Positions 12,001 to 19,157 of a DNA stretch of 64,000 bases are shown here, piece after piece. The position numbers and the translations under genes are program-made. Position 1 is the stretch's first letter. Each line of letters opens with the position of its first letter. Source of the DNA: Phragmites australis (taxonomy: Eukaryota > Streptophyta > Magnoliopsida > Poales > Poaceae); assembly GCF_958298935.1 (NCBI RefSeq), contig NC_084927.1, positions 16,210,001 through 16,274,000 on the forward strand, written 5' to 3'. The notes beneath the pieces are model-generated. The model ran no database searches, was not told the origin of the DNA, and was given only the letters and a program-made list of their open reading frames with translations.

Positions 12001-12541
12001 CAAGGCGAGCTACATCAACACCAAGGATCAGCTTGCGGACCTGCTCACCAAGCCTCTTGGGAGGCTCAAGTTCCTTGAGCTCTGCTCCAGGACCGGGATG
12101 GTTCAATCTTCCCACAAGACGACGCACAAGACTTAGGGGGAGAATGATGGGATAAGTCCTTGTGCTGCTGCATGGTCTTTGTGGGGCTGCATCTAGGACA
12201 TTAGGACAGCATCTAGGACAGCATCTTAGACTAGAGGACAGCATCTAGGACAGCATCTAGGACAGCATCTAGGACAGCATCTAGGACAGCATCTAGGACA
12301 GCATCTTAGACTAGCATCTTAGACTAGCATCTTAGACTAGCATCTTGGCATATGCTTGGCTGGCCATGGGCCTATAAATATGTATCCCCAACCCCTCAGG
12401 TTGGCATGGCATTGTATGAGAAGTGAGAAATAGACCAGAAAAATTTGCCCCAACTCCTAGTGTCATCCTCTCTATGAGAGTAAGAATTCTGCTACTACCA
12501 AGAGTAAGAATTCAGCGACTTACATTTCTCACCAAAGCCAT
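1..12541 (-). CDS. ALY: ALWAYS EARLY / LIN9-type chromatin regulator, 5' half, interrupted by a retrotransposon
   Basis: Plant relative of animal LIN9/fly Aly, a subunit of MYB-E2F-RB (DREAM/MuvB-like) complexes acting on nuclear chromatin. Coding exons read on the minus strand with GT-AG sites and matching phases: 12541-12525 joined to 6692-6605 across the inserted element, then 6319-6221, 6070-6008, 5810-5733, 5147-4958, 3142-2889, 2794-2425, 1683-1600 and 249-1, giving about 497 residues before the left edge. The start is the ATG at 12541 (MALVRKMRN...). Residues about 36-115 form a SANT/MYB-like domain ([19 protein letters not shown], then [30 protein letters not shown]). Next come the family signatures DGCLSLLK-like (here [10 protein letters not shown]) and [11 protein letters not shown], a Lys/Arg-rich tract (2425-2794) and [17 protein letters not shown]. 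The DIRP domain expected downstream lies outside the window. The family assignment rests on motifs I recognise; exon joins are inferred without transcripts. Confidence 0.88.
250..1599 (-). other. ALY intron with imperfect pyrimidine-rich repeats
   Basis: This intron lies between the exon ending at 1600 (donor gtcagt) and the exon starting at 249 (acceptor ttttccag). It shows no convincing coding potential. At about 775-935 a CTCTTATCTCNTAAACCG-like phrase recurs several times at irregular 30-50-base spacing, preceded by tatatataa near 720 and followed by a G-rich tract near 990-1020. This resembles decayed LTR sequence, but I cannot define the ends. Confidence 0.35.
2237..2283 (+). mobile_element. 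3' tail of an Au-like SINE in an ALY intron
   Basis: The sequence ccccaacttgattgggacta followed by aaaggctttg and a TTG-rich end matches the well-known 3' terminus of grass Au SINEs. The A and B box half was not found upstream, so this is a 5'-truncated copy within the intron between the exons ending at 2425 and starting at 1683. Confidence 0.55.
3662..4801 (+). mobile_element. Pack-MULE-like element in an ALY intron
   Basis: The left end (from 3662) and the reverse complement of the right end (to 4801) align for about 100 bases. Shared words include catgcc, ttgcaatttt/c-acc, cgaaa/tgaaac-atgccac, gaaattgtaa-catgcc, ttatgtta and ttttggaccaaa. The left arm has an extra ~30 bases. Long imperfect terminal inverted repeats around a GC-rich, gene-like core are typical of Mutator-like Pack-MULEs. 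A clean 9-bp target duplication was not found. The element lies wholly in the intron between exons 5147-4958 and 3142-2889 and points opposite to the gene. Confidence 0.68.
3830..4278 (+). pseudogene. FRIGIDA-like gene fragment carried by the Pack-MULE
   Basis: The core carries an open frame from 3943 (111 codons, stop after 4278) preceded in other frames by a related segment ([20 protein letters not shown]). Its phrases, such as [38 protein letters not shown] and [11 protein letters not shown] followed by a Pro/Ala-Asp-Pro tail, resemble the FRIGIDA-like domain of plant FRL proteins, where a Cys-x-Asp-Pro-x-Lys-x-Val-x-Asp stretch and an ELAWACVLILE-type helix are typical. The frame changes and the lack of the family's flanking regions indicate a captured, non-functional fragment. 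The family call is from memory of motifs and could be wrong. Confidence 0.5.
6698..7077 (+). repeat. 5' LTR of the copia element in ALY
   Basis: It runs from tgatgggataag to gcgacttaca. Positions 6740-6899 hold a tandem array of a 12-bp unit (ggacagcatcta) with diverged cttagactagcat units at its right end. A TATA-like cctataaatatg is at 6924-6935. On the opposite strand, an ATG at 6745 opens a frame that runs out of the LTR into ALY exon 2. Confidence 0.95.
7080..7092 (+). other. Primer binding site of the copia element
   Basis: tggtatcagagcc, complementary to the 3' end of initiator methionine tRNA, sits two bases after the 5' LTR end and is the standard minus-strand primer site of plant copia elements. 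Confidence 0.92.
7274..12136 (+). CDS. Intact Ty1-copia gag-pol polyprotein, 1620 aa
   Basis: Single uninterrupted frame, GC-rich compared with its surroundings. Residues 1-189 are an unusual Ala/Arg/Glu-rich, coiled-coil-like then Gly-rich extension. The copia gag begins near residue 190 ([16 protein letters not shown]). A CCHC knuckle ([14 protein letters not shown]) is near 448 and the aspartic protease (DTGATHHM) near 526. The GAG-pre-integrase region is near 660. Integrase catalytic residues lie in HGDLCGP (about 719), RTDNGGEF (about 782) and VVERRNQ (about 819). Reverse transcriptase has YVDDL near 1298, and RNase H (SDSDHAGD) is near 1462. The end is marked by [11 protein letters not shown]. 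The order PR-IN-RT-RH is copia-type. Earlier in-frame upstream starts were not found; the ATG at 7274 opens the frame about 180 bases after the PBS. The lineage within copia is not assigned. Confidence 0.96.
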   Translation: MSAGQSQRSVASSTRRRQEAELAAAEERKRAAEETAAAAARASRLAAAELAAARAEAEAAAAADAARAAAAEVEALRGSTGSSISADDSADADLELPEAEAARERAAQWAAAHTHERGGSPDRRGRAGGAPGGGAHAGGAPGGGVHGNGGGRVDGERGLHRRRGSLSPDRYRGHHGFQAVVRDVGPGGGWPTLTKTNYVEWAAVMRVKLQVRHMWEAVRYGDVDYDQDRRALDALIAAVPSEMQFSLTNKRTAKEAWDAIAAARIGSDRARKSTLQALRKEWENLAFKPGEDVDDFALCLNTLLQKMVQFGDDTYGEERAVEKLFRCVPEKYKQMARSIESLLDLSTMSIEEAIGRLKVVDSDEPQSLSGPITTGGKLLLTREQWDACQGDRRKGEPSSTTGGRKRGKPRKARRDAEAGARGRAEGDARGGAQGGAAGKHKPARDDTCRNCGRLGHWAKDCRQPRRGQAHVAQAEEEEPALFMAHASIELPPAAPAAAALLHLDEPKAHALLGDGSGSDKTDGWCLDTGATHHMTGRREFFTELDSSVRGSVKFGDASGVEIKGVGSVIFTAVSGEHRLLTGVYYIPALRNSIISLGQLDENGSRVVVEDGVMRIWDRRRRLLAKVTRGTNRLYVLNVQVAQPLCLVARRDDEAWQWHERFGHLHFEALKRLSAAEMVRGLPCLDHVEQLCDVCVLTKQRRLPFPQQASFRAKERLELVHGDLCGPVTPATPGGRRYFLLLVDDLSRYMWVMVLGSKGEAADAIRRAQAAAEAECGRKLRVLRTDNGGEFTAAEFASYCADKGIQRHYSAPYSPQQNGVVERRNQTVVGMARALLKQRGMPAVFWGEAVVTAVYILNRSPTKALDGRTPYEVWHGRKPAVSHLRVFGCLAFAKELGYISKLDDRSTPGVFIGYAEGSKAYRILDPKTQRVRTARDVVFNEGRGWAWDKAVDDGSAPTYDDFTVEYVHFEEAGGVGSSSSTSVSTPVPEPPPTPAPATSKAPRSPARTSAAMSSSPAPPQPATPRTPAPTGTSPGTSTPTPARVEHSPVELATPLSHDEERIDAYHDGEPLRYRTMENLLGDQPVPGLVPHDLEAQLHLACDDGEPRSFAEAERHAAWRAAMQLEMDAVEKNRTWELADLPRGHRAITLKWVFKLKRNEAGAIVKHKARLVARGFVQQEGVDFDDAFAPVARMESVRLLLALAAQEGWRVHHMDVKSAFLNGDLKEEVYVHQPPGFTIPGKEGKVFRLRKALYGLRQAPRAWNAKLDSTLKGMGFEQSPHEAAIYRRGSGGTALLVGVYVDDLVITGTKDAEVAAFKEEMKATFQMSDLGPLSFYLGIEVHQDDSGITLRQTAYAKRVVELAGLTDCNPALTPMEERLKLSRDSTTEEVDATQYRRLVGSLRYLAHTRPDLAFSVGYVSRFMQRPTTEHQQAVKRIIRYVAGTLDHGLYYPRCPGAAHFVGYSDSDHAGDIDTSKSTSGILFFLGKCLVSWQSVKQQVVALSSCEAEYIAASTASTQALWLARLLGDLLGRDTRAVELRVDSKSALALAKNPVFHERSKHIRVRYHFIRGCLEEGSIKASYINTKDQLADLLTKPLGRLKFLELCSRTGMVQSSHKTTHKT
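12131..12144 (+). other. Polypurine tract of the copia element
   Basis: acttagggggagaa directly precedes the 3' LTR, and the stop codon of gag-pol (TAG) is embedded in it. It would prime plus-strand DNA synthesis. Confidence 0.85.
12145..12524 (+). repeat. 3' LTR of the copia element in ALY
   Basis: It has the same 380-bp length as the 5' LTR and two adjacent base differences. It carries the same 12-bp tandem array (about 12187-12346), ends acttaca, and is followed by target repeat TTTCT and the intact first codons of ALY. Confidence 0.95.
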
Positions 12542-12560
12542 TGAAAATTGCACAACCTAC

Positions 12561-15500
12561 CTGAAAACAGAATTTACTGAAGATTATTGCTAAATCTCTT
12601 CACTAGATCTTTAGTGAACAATGCAAAAGGAGAATTTCAATAGGATAAGTGGACTGTAAACACTATTTTCCCAGGATAAAACAAGTTTTACTTATAGAGA
12701 ATGGCTTTTTCTACTTGTACATGTTGGTACATGCACAATCACCATCATGAAATATGCAAAGGGATTGAGAAATTTCAATGATCCAAACCACAGTCACATC
12801 TTGTAATCATTGCAATGTCCATGCACACATCATGAGGCACTTTATAGGGCTAAGATGGTACATGCACCTACATGTATGAGTGTCTTACCATTTTTCTTTA
12901 ATTGTATATACAATCTTCTGGAACTAATTTTACAAACCAATAGCATAAGGAATTAGCTAACAAGCTTGGCTCTTGAAATTTCTCAGCATTCATTGCATCA
13001 TACAAATAACTCCAAAAACTTTGTCATAGTTAAGACAACAATAACAGTCAATAGCATATGGATTTACATGACAAGTACGGAATGCAGATAGGGAATGATG
13101 CATGGTATAGAAGGGGGAAATAACACTCAACAACAAATATTATAAGTGTCATGTGCATCCCATTAGGATCCATGTGATGGAGGAAGGAGCAGCAATGTAC
13201 CTTCCTAAGGCTGGCACCCTAAGAAGCTACGGTGTTGTTCCTTCCTCCATCACATGGACCTAATGGGCAGTACATGACAACTTCTACCTCACTTCACAAC
13301 AGCTCGTCCTCAAGATGTGGTGGAGGCTATGGCAGCGCTGAATTTGGCTGTAGTTATGTCACACTTGGGGGTGACAACAAGGACCAGACATAGTAATATC
13401 ATCATGTGCAACCATGCAAGGAAGAACTTTTCTGTTTTGACTCAGCATACCTGCTCCAAGTAAATTCCTTTTTACCATTAATATTCATCCTCTACCTCCT
13501 TTCAATGTTTGGTTAGGACTCATTTTTGTTTTGTCACTCAAAACAGCAACATCTATCGATTATTAGGAATAGCAACTTGTATTCAATAGTAGCCTCATGG
13601 GGGCAATATATGGAGTACATGAGGAGTACAGGATAAGGACCCTAGTAACCTAACTTATACGTCATGGATAAGGACTATATATTCCTAACATCAATATCAT
13701 AGGACTATTGCATCGTCCACCAAGATTAGCACAACAAAATCATAGAAGTGTTACACTGTCAATGTTTTGCTAATTTCACAGTACCATAACCATATTTAAG
13801 CATTTTTGGCAATTGTTGGTGGCTTGGTGCCACTTCATGGTTGGCGGATATTGACAAAGTAAGTAGTATAATATATTGTGATCCGTATTATCAATCAGTA
13901 GATGGCAATGTATAAGTTGCATTTTCAAGGTGCATGCATCAACAGGGAAAAATCGATGTTGGAAGGTTTTGAATACTGTTGAATAATGAAGAGTAACAGC
14001 TTTCTTAAGGTCTAACACAAGTAATAAGTATTTTCCTTCCATGGATTTGGTGCAGTGTCACTAGAGGATGTCCATTTGAATTTAGGAATTAGGATAATAA
14101 TGTGACTCAAACACTCCAGAATTAAGATGCACTATTATTCTCAGAGTACAAAATTAAATGTGTGCTTGCTGGGGAGCTTTGTTACTTCCACAGAGGGTGA
14201 TGCAATGATGATGAAATTTTATTTTAGTTCAGTTCCCAATCCATCGTAGTGCCCTCAACTAATTTTAGTTCCAGTGAGCTTTGAGTTCACTTTGACAATG
14301 GACAGGCAAAAGATATGGGAAGCATGGAGGGTATATCAATGCTACCAGAGGCAACAGCGAGCTAACAGTTACAGCAAAAAAAAATAGTGGCCCTCCTTGT
14401 AATGGCACTCAGCATTAAGACGCATTGTTATTCTAAGACTATGCAAGAAATTGACCTTGACCAGAAAATAGAAATGAGTAAAAAACATCACAGAACAGGC
14501 AGGAGGAGATGCAGGGCTTTCCAGCACTTCCACAGAAGAATATATCACACTAGCATAGTCTGATAACACCACCTTTCATAGATGGTAACACCAAGCATAA
14601 TACATTATACTAGAGCTATCCCCAGAGCTTAAGTGGTAATTACTTAAGCACCATGATTTACACCCTTCATATAGAGGTACCTAGAGCTATCCTCATTATC
14701 TTCTTAGCGTGACAACTGACAGCTATCAAAATTATCAAGGATGAATCGTTGCCATTAGATTTAACCCTACAAAAAATTAATGGCAGTGATCATCTTACTA
14801 TTCAAAATATATTTGCCACAAGTTTTTACGGGTGTCAATTTTAGCAATACATCATTCTAACAGTACATGTCATTTAGGCATTTCCAAGTGATGCTCTGAA
14901 AGCAAAGACACAGCCAGATAGATAAGGTTGGCATTTCAACTATAAAAATTTAACTTGATTTTTCTGTTTAAAACAATTCTATAGATAGAGAACCTTTAAA
15001 GCTGACACCAACAAACTCGACATACGTGCAAAGTGCAAAAGATATCCTATTCTAAATTCTCTCATAAAGGTAATTTGCTACCTTTTTATCAGAAGAAAGG
15101 CTCTGATATAAGGAATTATGCATGTTCAGCTCCCAACCAGCTAGATTACAATTTACAAAGCCATGGAATGGAATTGAGATACCCGGAACAGCTCAGTATT
15201 AGGAGCGAAATAGGAATCTAATGCTTGTCCTGATAGTCAAAGCAATCGAAAGAGGTACTTGAGTTTAACAACTGGAAGCTAAAATGCACTATGCCTCCTG
15301 CCAAAAAAATGTGCCTGAGTCAGAAGGGCAAAAAAATGCGTTTCTCCACCTAAGGTGAGCAAGCTCGTGCAGAGAACAAGCCGAGGCACACACACGCTCG
15401 AGTGCCTGACTCAGCAGCTTCGTATCACTAGGGCGAAATAAACAAAACGCGCAAGGGCACACCAATTCCACGCGCGGCACTCGATCAACGACTCCAGCAA

Positions 15501-15608
15501 CAGCGAAGTTGAACAACCCACACCACAACCAGGGGTTGATTGAACCGCTGGCCGCTTTGGAATTGGGGATGGGGATGGGGATGGAGTGAATCAGTAGCTA
15601 GGGCTTAC
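12561..15608 (-). other. ALY intron 1, about 3 kb
   Basis: AT-rich sequence between the putative UTR exon and the exon holding the ATG. No coding region is supported. It contains the hairpin at 13148-13278 and, near the donor, a G-rich repeat (three to four copies of ggggat at 15563-15585) that could form a G-quadruplex on the plus strand. Nothing else is recognised. Confidence 0.4.
13148..13278. ncRNA. Pre-miRNA-like hairpin candidate in ALY intron 1
   Basis: The arm 13148-13198 pairs with 13229-13278: about 43 of 51 positions match, with one bulge, including an unbroken stretch tccatgtgatggaggaagga opposite its complement. The loop is about 30 bases. Size, arm length and scattered mismatches resemble a plant pre-miRNA, but the arm sequence does not match any miRNA I recognise and it may be a small MITE. 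The strand is undecided because an inverted repeat folds either way. Confidence 0.35.
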
Positions 15609-16200
15609 CAGGAGCGATCCTGATCTCCGACAGTCGATGAGTCAGGAAATCGGGGAGCCGGAGAGTCCCGAATCCCCGGAGATGGCCGCGGGGGAGCACC
15701 GCGAACGGCGGCGGCGCTTTTCCAGTTAGGACGCGAATCGGGGTGGCTGTCCGTCGGCTCGCGTAAACGGAGGCGAGGTCGAGCCGGCTGCTCTCCCTTC
15801 AGTGCGAGGCCACGGAAGAGGATGCACCCGTGCGACTGCGAGCCTCCGCCGGCGAGCGGCAGCTGCGGGATGAGGGGCGGTGAGATGGGGGAAAACTGGG
15901 ACGAGGAGGGGAGTGGGGTGCGAAGAGGAGGGAGAAGTGGAGGAGGGAACCCACCGAGACACGGGCGGGCAGCTGACGCAGACTCGCCGGAGAGGGAGGA
16001 GGAGCCGCCTCGCCGGAGACGAAGAGGGAGTGGAGGGTGCGAGCTGCGAAATGGCGAGGGGAAGCGAGGCGAAGAAGCGGAGGTGTGGTTTCGCGGCCTG
16101 GGACTGGGGGAGAGGAGCAAAAATTGATGATTTGCCATTCGAAGCTGCTGCTCTGCTTTGCTGCATGGACTTTGCGGGCCACAGGATCTTGAGCCTGTGG
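15609..16200 (-). other. Probable 5' UTR exon and promoter-proximal region of ALY
   Basis: The minus strand has a good 5' splice site (CCTG then gtaagcc) after 15609, and the next exon begins at 12560 after ctgttttcag, 19 bases before the ATG at 12541. This implies a non-coding first exon and a first intron of about 3 kb, including nothing of the element that sits farther downstream. The stretch 15600-16130 is GC-rich, unlike the AT-rich introns, as expected for a grass 5' UTR. A TGGGCC site-II-like motif lies near 16203. A long open frame runs through the exon (Met near 16219) but meets a stop at the splice junction, so it would be an upstream ORF and not coding. The transcription start is a guess. 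Confidence 0.5.
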
Positions 16201-16572
16201 GCTGGGCCGCCGGCCACAAATGACTCTTGTTCCTTTCTTCCTTCAGCTGCTTTTTTTATTAAAAAAAATAGAAAGCGAATTCCATTAACGAGCAAAAAAC
16301 CAAAGGAATTACATGTCCAATGGTAGCTAGCTTGTGAGCTACCTTATTATGCAGCATTCTAATCTAATTTTGAAACTAGTAAATATGAGGAATTTAATTT
16401 AATCTCTCTAAAAGCACACCGATGGCTGTCGAATCTAATTTTGAACTGACGATAGCAGTCTTTAGAACAGTCACGTCCGTCTCAAGTTCAGTACCCATCA
16501 TACCAGCATCACTTGCAAAATCGAGTGTTTGTAAACATGCTTCACTTTCAGTTTCAGTTTCAGACTGCAGGC

Positions 16573-17510
16573 TGTAACATCCCGATTTTTAGAGCTTTTT
16601 AAAATTTAATTTATATAAAGGAAAATAAATAAATACAATAAGTGAATTATATATTAAAAAGTTTACTAATTTTTATTTGCAAAGTTTTTTATGTTGTGCT
16701 TGTTGGATTTATGATGTATAATAAATAGTATACAGTATATATCCAGGAAATAAAAGAAAGAAATAGAAAGTAGAAAAGAAAAGAAAAAACTTTTCAACAC
16801 TCTCGGGCCAAGCCCATTTCCTTCGGCCCACCTCTCCTCCTCTCTTCCAGCCCAACCTAGCTAGCCGCCCTCTCTCTCCTAGGCCGAAGCTGCGCCGTCG
16901 TACCCACTTTCCGCGCAAGGACGTGGCCCACTCGCACAACGTCGTCACCCTCCTCTCACTCTCAGTTTTCGTCCAGTATGCGTGCAACAACGGTGACTCC
17001 TGTGTCGACCCAAATCGAACTCGAGATGGATTCCAGCCGAGCTTAAGCCAGATGGACTCCATGTATCCTCCACTATCTTTAGCCTACAACATCTACAATG
17101 AAGCTCGTTTCAAAGGTGAGATCGAGTTTGACATGTACCCATCGCTAAGCCGAAACCCTTTTCAAATTGAGGCGAATTTGTGAAGATATCGTTCCAGGAG
17201 CCGGTGGAAATAGATTCCCTGTGATCTTCACGATGTTTTGCCCAACTTATCTCTAATCGAGCTCGTTTGGACTTAGAGATCAACTCGGAATTAGAATGTA
17301 TATCCATCAGACTCACCGAAACACTGTCCATCTCTAATCTGAACTCCTCAAGCCTCCTAGATATAAATATGTGATCCCTACCCCTCCTCTCCATATCATG
17401 CTCCTTGTGTCCAAGTCTCCAAGACAGATTAGCCATTAGAACCCCTTCATCAAGGAGCTCTAAGGAAGAACTTTGTCATTCATCGTCGCTAACTGTAGTG
17501 AAAATTGTTT
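16573..17510 (+). repeat. LTR-like remnant beginning TGTAACATCCCG
   Basis: The start tgtaacatcccgattttt is characteristic of many plant Ty3/gypsy LTRs. A TATA-like tagatataaatatgtg occurs near 17358, followed by a C-rich leader-like tract. No second copy, PBS or target repeat was found, so this may be a solo or truncated LTR. The right end is uncertain. ORFs here have no recognisable domains. Confidence 0.35.
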
Positions 17511-17511
17511 T

Positions 17512-19060
17512 ATTAGGCCATGATTCTGATTAATGACAATATAGTAAATAGGACTAATATATTTGTCAAAAATATATGTTAGTATGTCTCATTGATGCAA
17601 TACATTAAAAAGTCATCGTAGCCGGGACAAAGTTTGGTCAAATTGGAAAAGTCTGAGGAAGATTTGCCGCACCGAATGGTTCAGTGCTGTGGATATTGAG
17701 ATCATAAGAGCATATTTGACAAAGTAGAAAGAGGCCTGAAGATCTCACCAGAAAGTTCGATGATTTGCAAGTATGCTCACCGGAGCAATTCTTCCAGAGA
17801 AGAGTGCCATGCTGAAGAATGAAACAACACATCAGATAGTCCGGTAATCAGAGGAAGATACATACCAGAGCATTTCTACCAGAGAAGGTTGCAGCCGTGG
17901 AAGATCGAAGATCAACACGCTGGAAAGTCTGGTGATGAAGTAAGGCTACACCGGATAATGAATAGTACAAAGAGGTAGAACGAAGTTTAAGACATCGGAT
18001 AGTCCGGTGATGAAGTGATGTACACTAGAGGCTTATACCGAAGCAATTTACACAGAGAAGCTGCAAAGATGCGGTATGACTCAGATAACTCACTAGATAG
18101 TTCGGTGATAGGGATGAAGTATATACCGGAGTGTCTGGTGTTCAGGATGACTTTGAGTGGAAGTACAATAGCTAGTTTCTGAAGATGTACTCACTAGATG
18201 ATCCGATGTTAGTACCACTGTTCTTACTGGATCATCCGGTGTTAACAACTTTTCTTAACCATTGGGTTAACGGCTAGTGCACGAGTTTGAGACCATAAAT
18301 ATCTGTCCACTCAGTCATTTGAAGGTGTGGCATGCAGCTGGAGTCCTGAGAAGTTCATGTACACTTGAGAAGACATACAAGTCACAAAAGTGATTAAAGT
18401 GATTATCTAAGGCGATTAAGCATACCATTAGAGAGTGATTGGTGCTTATAGACCTAGAGAATGTGTTGCTAGGTGATTGCTGCCTAGAGAGTGAATTAAG
18501 GAGTGATCCAAGCTTGTACCTCTTGGTACGCCAGTACCTTTGAGTCTTGGTGACTTACCGGCAAACTTGTTGATCCTCTGACTTGGTGTGGAGCGGCAGC
18601 AAGACACGTGTACGTAGACACGGAGACCCTTGCCTTGGTAGCTCAAGCTTCGAAGTGATCACGGCGGTAAAAGACCGGAAGAGAGGCTTGTGGTGGGGCC
18701 TTATCTTGGTGGCTTGATGGCTCATCCGGGTTGAAATATTATCTTTGTGACTTAGTGGCCTAATAACCATGATTGGGTACCGACCAATTATGCCATCGAT
18801 ATCATGAGATAAAAAAAACCTTGTGCCGAGTTTGCTCTCTCTATCTTATTTATGTTTTCGCATTTACTTTCTTGCAATTTACCTTCCTAGATAGGTTGCA
18901 AGCTCTTTTAATTGGTAGAGTAGACTCACTAGATAAACGTAATGGATATTTAGATAAAAATTGATATATATTTATCTTGTGTAGTTTTTAGAGCCAAATA
19001 TATTCTAAGTGTCCTAATTTACCTCCTCTTAGGACGTCATCGATCCCTTCACCAACCTTC
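17512..19060 (+). repeat. Sirevirus-type (Opie/Ji-like) LTR remnant
   Basis: The start resembles grass Sirevirus LTRs (ttaggccatgattctgatta, tatatgttagtatgtctcat). Between 17,680 and 18,250 there are repeated half- and full palindromes of the type ccggatagtccggtg/ggatcatccggtg. Later come cataaatatctgtcc, the cttggtacgccagtacc-type tract and the gtgtggagcggcagcaagac-type tract typical of these LTRs. No internal region follows; it is a decayed solo or truncated LTR. Confidence 0.55.
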
Positions 19061-19108
19061 TCTGAGCATCATCGACAACAACATATTGCTCAAGTAAGTT
19101 TGTTGTTG

Positions 19109-19112
<4 letters not shown>

Positions 19113-19152
<40 letters not shown>
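19113..19152 (+). repeat. (CT)20 microsatellite
   Basis: Forty bases of perfect alternating CT. Confidence 0.95.

Positions 19153-19157
<5 letters not shown>

Larger units (their letters stand above)
6698..12524 (+). mobile_element. Young, complete Ty1-copia LTR retrotransposon inserted in ALY codon 6
   Basis: Both LTRs are 380 bp, start TG and end CA, and differ at only two adjacent bases (tc at about 6878 versus ag in the 3' copy). The target duplication TTTCT is at 6693-6697 and 12525-12529. A primer binding site (tggtatcagagcc, initiator-Met tRNA type) follows two bases after the 5' LTR, and a polypurine tract (agggggagaa) ends at 12144 next to the 3' LTR. One intact gag-pol ORF fills the interior. 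The element is transcribed opposite to the interrupted host gene. Everything needed for autonomous movement appears to be present. Confidence 0.96.

Noticed and set aside
15605..16219. 204-codon minus-strand ORF in the ALY upstream region
   Set aside because: Low-complexity Ser/Pro/Arg composition, overlapping open frames on both strands, and a stop at the splice junction; more likely 5' UTR with an upstream ORF.
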